Shown here piece by piece: positions 19,069-28,500 of a stretch of DNA of 40,421 nt; the first letter of the stretch is position 1; each line of letters starts with the position of its first letter. The notes under the pieces were generated by a model. It was not told the DNA's origin. It made no database searches and worked only from the letters and a program-made list of their open reading frames with translations. The stretch comes from Actinomadura soli (GTDB taxonomy: Bacteria > Actinomycetota > Actinomycetes > Streptosporangiales > Streptosporangiaceae): NCBI RefSeq assembly GCF_005889715.1, contig NZ_VCKW01000049.1:1-40421 (forward strand), read 5' to 3'. The position numbers and the translations under genes are program-made.

Positions 19069-19338
19069 TCAGGCCGCCTGCAAGGACAGCTCGTGCACCA
19101 TCTCGGTGATGGCGCCGAGGTCACGGAAGCGGGTGCCGGTGATGTACATGGGCGGGACGTCCACCCCGAACCGGTCCCTGATGTGCGACATGAGGATCGA
19201 GGTGTTCATGGAGTTGAGAACTCCCCACTCCAGCAGCGGGGTGTCGCGGTTCAGCTCCTCGACCTCCCCGCCCTCCAGGAAGTTCGTGCTGACGTACGCG
19301 CGGAGCTCGGTGTAGATCTGCTCGGCGTCGAGAGCCAT
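19069..19338 (-). CDS. Peptidyl carrier protein for prolyl/pyrrolyl units (PltL-like)
   Basis: An 89-aa carrier protein. Ser43 in WGVLNSMNT is the expected phosphopantetheine site; the residue before it is Asn where most carriers have Asp. The four-helix pattern and the ending with TRFRDLGAITEMV are typical. With the adenylation enzyme and dehydrogenase it should carry proline, then pyrrole-2-carboxylate, then the chlorinated pyrrole, and donate it to the first ketosynthase at 19642. It is the first gene of the leftward train and divergent from the PKS genes. The ribosome site AAGGGG is somewhat distant (about 9 bases). Confidence 0.9.
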   Translation of the reverse strand: MALDAEQIYTELRAYVSTNFLEGGEVEELNRDTPLLEWGVLNSMNTSILMSHIRDRFGVDVPPMYITGTRFRDLGAITEMVHELSLQAA

Positions 19339-19641
19339 CGATCGGACCCCTTCGGCTTGTCCACTTGGCGCGTGCCGCCGTTCGCGGCTACCTGGGTCAC
19401 CTTGGCCGCCGCGGTTCGGCTCCTGATCTCAGTCCGTTCTGAAGTGACTCAAGACCTCGTCCAGGCCGGGGCGCGCCGCAGGCGGGGGCGGGTGGGCGGC
19501 GCGCCAAGGGATCGGACGCGACGGCGCCGAGATCGGTCTTCGAACCAGACACGAGCGAGCGAAACCACCCTGTGGGCCGAGGGGAACCGCCGCCTCACCC
19601 GCGCGGCGCGACATCGCACCAGGCTTCTGGGAGGAGCAGGG
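19339..19641. promoter_or_regulatory. Divergent control region of PCP train and PKS operon
   Basis: These 303 bases separate the start of the leftward pyrrole/halogenase genes from the start of the PKS genes, so both promoters should lie here. I see no convincing -35/-10 pair and no clear heptamer array for a SARP. The palindrome TTCGAA lies inside GTCTTCGAACCAGAC near 19538-19552. GGGAGGAG just before 19642 is the ribosome site of the first PKS gene. Confidence 0.45.
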
Positions 19642-22600
19642 ATGCCCGATTCACGGAAGGACCGCATCGCCGTCGTGGGGGTGGGCTGCAGGTTTCCCGG
19701 CGGGGTGCGCGACCTGGACGGGCTGTGGCGGATCCTGATCGAGGGCCGGGACGTCATCGAGCCGGTTCCCGCCGACCGCTGGGACGCCGGGTCGCCGGAC
19801 GTGCCCCCGGACGTGCCGCCGGGCGGGGCGCCGGGCAGACGTCCTGGCGGGCGTGGGCCGTCCCCGGTCGTGGGCGGGTTCCTCGCCGACATCGACCGGT
19901 TCGACGCGGGGTTCTTCGGCATCTCCCCGCGGGAGGCCCGGCAGATGGACCCCCAGCAGCGGCTCCTGATGGAGGTCGCCTGGGAGGCCATGTCGGACGC
20001 GGGCGTCCCCCGGGAGCGCTGGCGCGGCTCGGCGACCAGCGCGCATTTCGGCATCCTCGGCTCGGACTACATGGTCCTGCACGCCAAGACCCTCGGCCCG
20101 GACGGCGTCGACCCCTACTTCGCCAGCGGCAAGGAGTTCAGCTTCGCCGCGGGCCGTCTCGCCTACACCTTCGACCTGCACGGCCCGTGCATGACGCTCA
20201 ACAGCGCTTGCTCGTCGTCCCTGGTCGCGGTGCATCTGGCGTGCCAGGGGCTGCGTTCCGGCGAGGTGGACACCGCGCTCGCCGGCGGCGTGAACGTGAT
20301 GGTGGCCCCCGAGCTGACCCTCTACATGGACCGCGTCCAGGCCCTCTCGCCCACCGGCCGCTGCCGCCCGTTCGACGCCGCCGCCGACGGGGTGGTGCGG
20401 GGCGAGGGGTGCGGCGTGGTCGTGCTCAAGCGGTACGCCGACGCGGTCCGCGACCGCGACCAGATCTACGGGGTGATCCGCGGCTCCGCCGTCAACCAGG
20501 ACGGCCACAGCGCGGGCCTGACCGCGCCGAACGCGTCCGCCCAGGAGATGCTCCTGCGGTCCGCGCTGCGCGCCGCCGGGCTCGGCCCCGAGGCGCCGCG
20601 CTTCGTCGAGGCGCACGGCACCGGGACGCCGCTCGGCGACCCGCTGGAGATCGCCGCGCTCAGCGCCGTCCTCGGGGCCGGACGGACCGCGCAGCGGCCC
20701 CTGCTGGTGGGGTCGCACAAGGCCAACTTCGGGCACATGGACTCGGCGGCGGGGATCGCGGGCCTGCTCAAGACCCTGCTGGTGCTGCGGCACCGGACGG
20801 TCCCGCCGCAGGCCCACTTCGGCTCTCCCGCGCCGCTGATCGACTGGGGCGGGGGCACCGTCCGCGTCCCGGACGCCGCGATCTCGCTGCCGTCCACCGG
20901 GGAGCTGGTGGCCGGGGTCAGCGCCTTCGGCTTGTCGGGGACCAACGCCCACGTGCTGCTGTCCGCCCCGTCCCGGGCGCGGCGGGGGGCGGCCGCAACG
21001 GCTCCGTTCACGCTGGCCCTGTCGTCGTCCACGGCGGAGGGCGTGCGCGATCTCGCCCGGGACTACGGGCGGCTGCTGGAGGAGGACGTTCCCGTCGGCG
21101 AGGTCGCGGCGGCGTCCACCGCGCGCCGGACGCATCTCGCCCACCGCGCCGCCGTCGTCGGAGCCGACGCGGCGGAGCTGGCCGAGGGCCTGGCGGCGCT
21201 GGGCCGGGACGAGCGCTCCCCCGCCGTCGTCACGGACGTGGCGGACGACGATCCGCTCCCGGTGGCCTTCGTCTGCGCCGGCCAGGGATCGCAGTGGCCC
21301 GGCATGGGCCTGGACCTGTACGAGCGGGAACGGGTCGTCGCGGAGACGTTCGACGAGTGCGACGCCCTGATCCGCGAGCACGGCGGCTGGTCGCTGCTGG
21401 ACGCGCTCCGCGACGAGGACCCGGCGCGGCTGCGCGCGACCGAGGTGGCCCAGCCCGCGCTGTTCGCCCTCCAGGTCGCCCTCGCCCGGCTCTGGTGCTC
21501 CTGGGGCGTCACGCCGGACGTGATCATCGGGCACAGCATGGGGGAGATCGCCGCCGCCTGCGTCGCCGGGGCGCTGACCCTGCCCGACGCGGCCCGCCTG
21601 ATCGTGCATCGCGGGCGGCTGATGCAGCGCGCCACCGGCAGCGGCGCGATGGTCGCGGTCGAGCTCGCCGCTGGCGACGTCCGCGACCGGCTGCGGGACG
21701 ATCACCCCGAGGTCCGCGTCGCCGTCGAGAACGGCCCGCGCTCGGTCGTGCTGGCCGGGCCGGGTGAACCGCTCGACGCGGCGGTCCGGGCCCTCAAGGA
21801 CGGCGGGGCGGTCACGATCCCGCTCGGGGTCGACTACGCCTTCCACCACCCGCTCATGCGGCCGCACGGGGACGAGCTGGAGGAGCTGCTGGCCGACCTG
21901 CCGGTCACGACCCCGCAGGTAGAAGTGCTGTCCACGGTGGTCCCGGGGGAGCGGTCACCGCTGATGGACGCCGCGTACTGGGGACGGAGCCTGCGCGACC
22001 CGGTGCTGCTGTGGCCCGCGGTCGACGCGTTCCTGGCCGAGCGGGACGCCGCCTTCGTGGAGATCGGCGCCCACCAGGTGCTGACCAGGCCGCTGCAGGC
22101 GGCGCTCGCCGAACGGGGGCGGCGCGGCCCGGTCGTCGGCTCGCTGGTGCGCGCCCGTCCGGGGCCCGCCGCCCTGGCCCAGGCGCGGGCCCGCCTGCAC
22201 ACCTGCGGGATCGCGGTCGACTGGGCGGCCGTGGCGGGCGGGCCCGTCCGCGCCGTCCCGCTCCCGCCGCCCCGCTGGGCGGACGAGCGGTACTGGCTGC
22301 CCGGCGTGCCGCGCGGCTCGCAGACCGGGGCGCGGACCTCGTCCACCACGGCCGTGCGGGCCGAGGTGCGGTTGTACGACGCCGCAGGCGAGCTCGTCGG
22401 AGAGCTGTCGGGGGGAGCGCGCCCAGCGGCGAAGGAACCGGAACCCGCGCCGGCGGCGCCACCCGCCGCCCCGGCCGAGGCCGCCCAGCCGGCCGATCGG
22501 GAGGGAGTGGCGGCGATCGTCCATCGCACGCTGCTGGACGTGCTGGGCCACCCCGCCGGGCATCGCCTCCCCCGCACCCGCGGCTTCTTCGACCTCGGCC

Positions 22601-25554
22601 TGGACTCGGTGGCGACGGTCACGTTCGCCCGCGCGTTGGAGCAGGCCCTCGGCTGCGCCCTGACCGCCGCCGACGTCCTGGCGCACGCGTCGATCGACGC
22701 GCTCGCGGAGCACGTCCTCACCCTCACCCCGGCCCCGCCGGAGCCGACACGGGAGGTCAGGCCGGAACCCGCGGCTGAAGAGGCCGCCCCGGGCGGCCAG
22801 GAACCGATCGCGATCATCGGGATCGGCTGCCGGCTGCCGGGCGGCGTGCAAGATCCCGGGGATTACTGGCGGTTGCTGTCCGGTGCCGTGGACACCACGC
22901 GCGAGGTGCCCGCCGACCGATGGGACTCCGCCGGGCTGCTCTCCGGACCTCCGGGAACGCCGGGCACCACGGTGACCGGACGGGGCGCGTTCCTCGACGC
23001 CATCGACGGCTTCGACAACGCCTTCTTCCGCGTCTCGCCGCACGAGGCGCGCAGCATGGACCCCCAGCAGCGCATGTTCCTGGAAGTCGCCTGGGAGGCG
23101 CTGGAGGACGCGGGCCTGCCCGCCGACCGGCTGCGCGGCGGGCGCGCGGGCATCTTCGTCGGGCTGAACACCACCGACTACCAGCAGCTCGTGACCGCGC
23201 GGAACGCCGACATCGACCTCTACTACGGCACCGGCAACTCCTTCAGCGGCGCCGCCGGGCGGCTCTCCCATTTCCTGGGCGTGCGCGGCCCCAGCATCGC
23301 CGTGGACACCGCGTGCTCGTCGTCGCTGACGGCCGTCCACCTGGCCTGCCAGAGCCTGCGTTCCGGCGAGAGCGAGGTGGCCGTGGCGGGCGGCGCCAAC
23401 GCGATGTGCACGCCGACCGTCTTCCTGTCCATGTCGTCGGCGGGCGCGCTGGCCCCGGACGGCCGCTGCAAGACCTTCGACGACTCCGCCGACGGGTACG
23501 GCCGCGGCGAGGGAAGCGGGGCCGTGGTCCTCAAGACGCTGTCGCGGGCCGTGCGGGACGGGGACCGCATCTACGCGGTGATCCGTGGAAGCGCGGTCAA
23601 CCAGGACGGCGCCAGCGGCGGCCTCACCGTCCCGAACGGCGAGGCGCAGCGGGAGGTCGTCCGGGAGGCGCTGAGCCAGGCGGGCGTCGCACCCGCCCAG
23701 GTGGACTACGTCGAGGCGCACGGGACCGGGACAAGGCTGGGCGACGCGATCGAACTCCGCGCGCTGGACGCCGAACTGGGCGCCGGACGCGACCCGCGGG
23801 CACCGCTCCTGGTCGGCTCGGTGAAGACCAACATCGGGCACCTGGAGGCGGCGTCGGGAATCGCCGGGCTGCTCAAGAGCGTCCTCGCGCTCCACCACGA
23901 GGCGATCCCCCCGCACCTCCATGTCACCAAGCCCACGCGCCAGGTGGACTGGGACAAGCTGGCGCTGCGCGTCCCCACCGAATCCGTCGACTGGCCGCGC
24001 GGGGAACGTCCGAGGATCGCCGGTGTCAGCGCTTTCGGATTCACCGGCACCAACGCACACGTCGTGGTGACGGAACCACCCGACCCACTTCACTCCGCGC
24101 CCCGAGCGCCCGGCGAGACCCTCTGGACGGACCGGCGGCGCCCGTTCGTGCTCGCCACCTCGGGGGCTGGTGCCGACGCGCTGCGCGCGTCCGCCGACCG
24201 GTTGCGGACGGCGCTGCGCACCATGCCGGAAGCGGACCTGGCTGACCTGTGCTGGACGTCCGGCGCCCGCCGGACGCACCACGAGCACCGCGCCACCGTG
24301 ATCGGGACCGGCCGCCGCGACCTGATCGCGGGCCTGGACGCCGTGGCCGACGCAACGACCCCGAACGGCGCGGCGGGGGGCCGGTTCCCGAGGATCTCCA
24401 CCGGCACGGCGCGTCCGGGCGAGCACAAGCGCCTCGCCTTCTACTACGGATCCGAGCCGGTGACGCGGCCCTTCGAGGCGCCGTGGTCGACGCCGCGCCT
24501 GGCGGAACTCGACGCCGCGGCATCGTCGCTGGCCGGGATCGCCCCGTTCGAGATGTGGCGCTCGGACACCGTCCCCGAACCCGGCACGCCGGCCCATGAC
24601 CTGGTGACGCTCGCGGGCCACCTGGCCATCACCGACCTGTGGGAGGCACTCGGCGTCACCGCCGACACGGCCATGGGCGACGGCATCGGAGCGACCGCCG
24701 CGGCATGCGCGACCGGCGCGCTCACCGTGGCGGAAGCCGTCGAGGCCCTGGTCCGGAACCGCACGCCCGGGGAGGCCGCGTCGGTCGAGCGGCTGGCCGA
24801 GACCGGCGTCGAGGCGATCCTCGCCATCGGCGCACCGCCCGAGCCGCACGCGGCGTCCGGCGCGGACGTGCTCGTGCTGTCCGGCCTCCCCCGCGACCTC
24901 CTGGACGACCACCTGGAAGTCGTCGCCGACCTGCACGCCCACGGATGCCGGGTGGACTGGGACCGGGTCGTGCCCACGGGCCGCAGACCCGTCCCGCTGC
25001 CGGGCTATCCGTGGCAGCACCGGCCGTACTGGATCGCGGCACGGCCGGAGCCGTCCGCCGCGGACGCCCCCGTCCCCCAGAACAAGCCGGAGGACGACGA
25101 CGGGCGCGGCCTGCTCGCCGCCGAGCTGGCCCGGCTGCCCGCCGGGCGGCGCTTCGAGCGGGCGCTCGAAGCGGTGCTCGACATGGCCGGCGCCGTGCTC
25201 GGCGAGACCGAAGACATAGCCCCCGACCAGGGATTCTTCGACCTGGGTATGGACTCGGTGCTGTCCAGCCGGCTGAAGGCCGCCGCCGAGCGGAGCCTCG
25301 CCGCGGACCTGCCCGGCACCGTGATCTTCGAGTGCCCGAACGCCGCGTCGTTCGCCGACTTCATCCTGTCCGAGGTGCTCGACCTCGCCACCTCCGACGA
25401 CGTCCCCGACGCCGCCCCGGAACTCGGCAAGGACCTCGACGACGACCTCGATGACGACCTTGACGACCTCGACGAGCAGGCCCTGACCGATCGCCTGCTG
25501 GCCGCGATCTCCACCGCCGAATCGACGCTGACCGAAGAGGACGACCACGCATGA
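19642..25554 (+). CDS. Type I PKS, modules 1-2: KS-AT-ACP-KS-AT(inactive)-ACP
   Basis: A 1970-aa two-module synthase without loading domain, fitting direct priming by pyrrolyl-S-PCP. KS1 (about 7-440) has Cys190 in NSACSSSL (Asn-Ser instead of Asp-Thr), HGTGTPLGD and HKANFGH. AT1 (about 550-860) has GHSMG with Ser632 and YAFH at 732-735, closest to the malonyl HAFH pattern. ACP1 carries Ser989. KS2 (about 1054-1470) has Cys1225 in DTACSSSL and KTNIGH. The second AT-like segment (about 1480-1790) is shortened; GHSxG is replaced by GDGIG at 1679-1683 (Gly1681 for Ser) and the TGQGxQ entry is lost, so it cannot load malonate itself. ACP2 has Ser1872. The end is a very acidic tail and a docking helix. 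No reductive domains. The gene overlaps the next by ATGA. The layout resembles PltB of pyoluteorin. Confidence 0.92.
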   Translation: MPDSRKDRIAVVGVGCRFPGGVRDLDGLWRILIEGRDVIEPVPADRWDAGSPDVPPDVPPGGAPGRRPGGRGPSPVVGGFLADIDRFDAGFFGISPREARQMDPQQRLLMEVAWEAMSDAGVPRERWRGSATSAHFGILGSDYMVLHAKTLGPDGVDPYFASGKEFSFAAGRLAYTFDLHGPCMTLNSACSSSLVAVHLACQGLRSGEVDTALAGGVNVMVAPELTLYMDRVQALSPTGRCRPFDAAADGVVRGEGCGVVVLKRYADAVRDRDQIYGVIRGSAVNQDGHSAGLTAPNASAQEMLLRSALRAAGLGPEAPRFVEAHGTGTPLGDPLEIAALSAVLGAGRTAQRPLLVGSHKANFGHMDSAAGIAGLLKTLLVLRHRTVPPQAHFGSPAPLIDWGGGTVRVPDAAISLPSTGELVAGVSAFGLSGTNAHVLLSAPSRARRGAAATAPFTLALSSSTAEGVRDLARDYGRLLEEDVPVGEVAAASTARRTHLAHRAAVVGADAAELAEGLAALGRDERSPAVVTDVADDDPLPVAFVCAGQGSQWPGMGLDLYERERVVAETFDECDALIREHGGWSLLDALRDEDPARLRATEVAQPALFALQVALARLWCSWGVTPDVIIGHSMGEIAAACVAGALTLPDAARLIVHRGRLMQRATGSGAMVAVELAAGDVRDRLRDDHPEVRVAVENGPRSVVLAGPGEPLDAAVRALKDGGAVTIPLGVDYAFHHPLMRPHGDELEELLADLPVTTPQVEVLSTVVPGERSPLMDAAYWGRSLRDPVLLWPAVDAFLAERDAAFVEIGAHQVLTRPLQAALAERGRRGPVVGSLVRARPGPAALAQARARLHTCGIAVDWAAVAGGPVRAVPLPPPRWADERYWLPGVPRGSQTGARTSSTTAVRAEVRLYDAAGELVGELSGGARPAAKEPEPAPAAPPAAPAEAAQPADREGVAAIVHRTLLDVLGHPAGHRLPRTRGFFDLGLDSVATVTFARALEQALGCALTAADVLAHASIDALAEHVLTLTPAPPEPTREVRPEPAAEEAAPGGQEPIAIIGIGCRLPGGVQDPGDYWRLLSGAVDTTREVPADRWDSAGLLSGPPGTPGTTVTGRGAFLDAIDGFDNAFFRVSPHEARSMDPQQRMFLEVAWEALEDAGLPADRLRGGRAGIFVGLNTTDYQQLVTARNADIDLYYGTGNSFSGAAGRLSHFLGVRGPSIAVDTACSSSLTAVHLACQSLRSGESEVAVAGGANAMCTPTVFLSMSSAGALAPDGRCKTFDDSADGYGRGEGSGAVVLKTLSRAVRDGDRIYAVIRGSAVNQDGASGGLTVPNGEAQREVVREALSQAGVAPAQVDYVEAHGTGTRLGDAIELRALDAELGAGRDPRAPLLVGSVKTNIGHLEAASGIAGLLKSVLALHHEAIPPHLHVTKPTRQVDWDKLALRVPTESVDWPRGERPRIAGVSAFGFTGTNAHVVVTEPPDPLHSAPRAPGETLWTDRRRPFVLATSGAGADALRASADRLRTALRTMPEADLADLCWTSGARRTHHEHRATVIGTGRRDLIAGLDAVADATTPNGAAGGRFPRISTGTARPGEHKRLAFYYGSEPVTRPFEAPWSTPRLAELDAAASSLAGIAPFEMWRSDTVPEPGTPAHDLVTLAGHLAITDLWEALGVTADTAMGDGIGATAAACATGALTVAEAVEALVRNRTPGEAASVERLAETGVEAILAIGAPPEPHAASGADVLVLSGLPRDLLDDHLEVVADLHAHGCRVDWDRVVPTGRRPVPLPGYPWQHRPYWIAARPEPSAADAPVPQNKPEDDDGRGLLAAELARLPAGRRFERALEAVLDMAGAVLGETEDIAPDQGFFDLGMDSVLSSRLKAAAERSLAADLPGTVIFECPNAASFADFILSEVLDLATSDDVPDAAPELGKDLDDDLDDDLDDLDEQALTDRLLAAISTAESTLTEEDDHA
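25432..25476 (+). repeat. Acidic DLDD codon repeat in the PKS docking tail
   Basis: Near-repeats of GACCTCGAYGAC encode a run of Asp-Leu-Asp-Asp units (about residues 1931-1945) between ACP2 and the last helix (ALTDRLLAAIS). It is probably a flexible charged linker before the C-terminal docking element that meets the basic N-terminal coil of the second PKS. Confidence 0.75.
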
Positions 25555-28500
25555 GCGACCAAGCTCCGGCCAGGGAACGCACCGACCAGCGCGCCAGCCT
25601 CGCGGAGGCGGCCCGGACCATCGAACGCCTGCAACGCAAGCTGCGCGAGCGCTCGGCGCGCCCGCCCGCCGAGCCGGTGGCCATCATCGGGCTGGGCTGC
25701 CGCTTCCCCGGCGGAGCGGACACCCCGGACCGCTTCTGGCGGTTGCTGGCCGACGGCGTCGACGCCGTCCGCGAGTTCCCGCCCGAACGCGACGACGCCG
25801 GGGCGGTCTACCACCCCGACCCCGACGAGCCGGGCAAGGCGTACACCGTCCAGGGCGGCTTCCTGGACGAGGTCAGCACGTTCGAGCCCGCCGTCTTCGG
25901 GATCTCGCCCCGGGAGGCGCTCGGCATGGACCCGCAGCAGCGGCTCGCGCTGGAGGTGGCGTGGGAGGCGCTGGAGCGCGCGGGCCAGGCGCCCGACCGC
26001 CTGGCGGGCACCCGGACCGGCGTCTTCATGGGCCTCAGCACCACCGACTACGTGCGGATGCGGCAGAGCGAGGGCGACATCAGGGATGTGGACGCCTACC
26101 AGCTGATCGGCGAGCCGAGCTTCGCCGCGGGCCGCATCTCCTACACGCTGGGCCTGGAGGGTCCCTGCAAGGTCATCGACACGACCTGCTCCTCGTCCCT
26201 CGTCGCGGTGCACGACGCGTGCCAGGCGCTGCGGCTGGGCGAGTGCGACATGGCGCTGGCGGGCGGCGTCAACATGATCCTCTCCGCGTACGGGTACGTG
26301 CTGATGAGCAAGTTCAAGGCGCTGTCCCCGGACGGCCGGTGCAAGACCTTCGACGCCTCCGCCGACGGCTACGGGCGCGGCGAGGGAGCGGGCGTCCTGG
26401 TCCTCAAGCGCCTGTCGGACGCGATCGAGAACCGCGACCCCGTCCTGGCCGTCGTCCAAGGGTCGGCGGTCAACCACGACGGCAGGTCCAGTGGGCTGAC
26501 GGTGCCGAACCCGGCCGCGCAGCAGGACGTGATCAGGGCGGCGCTGGCGCAGGCCCGCCTCGATCCGGCCCACCTCGACTACGTCGAGGTGCACGGGACG
26601 GGGACCTCCCTGGGCGATCCGATCGAGCTGCGGGCGCTGGAGGCCGTGATCGGCCGGCACCACGCGGACGAGGCGCCGCTGCTGGTGGGATCGGTCAAGA
26701 CCAACATCGGGCATCTGGAACCGGCCGCGGGCGTGGCGGGGCTCTGCAAGCTCGTCCTGTCGCTCCGGCACGGCTGGATCCCCCCGCACCTGCATTTCAC
26801 CGACCCGAACCCCAACGTCGACTGGGACCGGCTGCACATCAGGGTCGCCGCCGACGGCACGCCGTGGCCGGACGCCGCCGGCCGGCCGCGCGCCGGGGCG
26901 GTCAGCAGCTTCGGGGTGAGCGGCACGAACGCGCACTGCATCGTCCGGTCGCACGAGGCGGCGGAAACCGGTGACCGCACCGGCGACATGGCCGGGCCGC
27001 TGCTCCTGTCGGCGCACACCCCGCAGGGCCTCGCCCAGCTCGCGGGCCGGTTCGCCGACCACCTGCGCGAATCCCCCGGCGACGACCTCGCCGACGTCTG
27101 CTACACGACCCAGGTGGGACGCAGCCGCCAGCGGCACGGGCTCGTCGCGTCCGCCGGTACGCCGGACGCGATGGCGGACGCCCTCGAAGCGCACGCCCGG
27201 GGCGGCCGGCATCCGTCCCTGGGCACCGCCGAACTCCAGGCCCACAAGCACCGCAAGCCCGCCTGGCTGTTCACGGGGCAGGGGGCGCAGTACGCGGGGA
27301 TGGCCGCCGGGCTGAGCGCCGAACCGGCGTTCGCCGAGGCCCTGGACGAGTGCGCCGAGCACTTCGACCCCCTCCTGGACCGTCCGCTCCGCGAGGTGAT
27401 CTGGCCCCGGTCGACGGACGGCGACGCCCCCGACCTGGACGACACCCGCTACACGCAGCCCGCCCTGTTCGCGGTCGAGTACGCGCTGGCCCGGCTCTGG
27501 CGGTCGTGGGGCGTCACGCCGGGCGCGCTGGCCGGGCACAGCATCGGTGAGATCACCGCCGCCTGCGTGGCCGGGGTCCTCACGCTCCCCGACGCCGCGC
27601 GGCTGGTCGCGGCGCGCTCGGCGCTGATGGCCGTGCTCCCGGCGGACGGGGTGATGACGGCCCTGGGGCTCACCGAGGAGGAGGCGCTGGAGGCGATCGG
27701 CGCGCGCACCGGAACGGTCGCCGTGGCCGCGGTGAACGGGCCGCACAGCGTCGTCCTCTCCGGCCTCGCCGAGGACGTGGCCGCGATCGAGGCGGAGCTG
27801 GCCGCGCGCGACGTGCGGGCCCAGCGGCTCTCGGTGTCGCACGCCTTCCACTCGCCGCTGCTCAAGCCGATGCTGGCGGAGTTCCGCGCGATAGCCGCCG
27901 AGATCGAGCACCGGGAACCGGAGATCCCGCTGGTGTCCAACGTGACGGGACGCTTCTGGGAGCCCGGCGACGGCGGCCCGGACTACTGGGTGCGGCACGC
28001 CGCCCAGACCGTCCGCTTCCATGAGGGACTGCGGACGCTGCACGACGGCGGCTACCGGACCTTCGTCGAGCTGGGCCCGTCGCCGGTGCTGAGCGCCCTT
28101 GGAGCCCGTGCGCTCGACGATCCCACATGCGCGTGGATTCCGGTACTGCGCCGTCCCAAACCCAACGGACCGGAAGACCGGACGTCGGTCAGGGCGGCCC
28201 TCGGCATGGCCGTCCTGCGCGGGGTCTCCGCCGACTGGGACAAGGTGCACACGGGCACGCCCCCGCGCCGGGTGCCGCTGCCCGCGACGGTCTGGCAGGG
28301 CTCGCCCTACTGGTTCGAGAAGAGGCGGAACGGCGCCGCCGCCACCGGGCAGGCGCCGACCGAGGCGGGTTCAGCGGCCGCGCTCCCCGCGGGCCTGCGC
28401 AGGCTGCGCGCCGCCGTCCCGACCTACCAGGCGGACCTGAGCGCGCCGGTCTGGGCCGAGTACACCCGCTCCGACGGCAGCGGCCGCTACCTCTCGGTCG

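Noticed and set aside
15728..19315. 1195-aa plus-strand open frame opposite the halogenases
   Set aside because: Mirror frame of GC-rich coding DNA; the minus-strand halogenases have full family motifs and ribosome sites, the plus frame has none.
21955..28250. Minus-strand frames of about 1200 and 1080 aa opposite the PKS genes
   Set aside because: Low-complexity Arg/Gly/Val-rich products with no domains, antisense to KS/AT/ACP motifs; codon-bias shadows.
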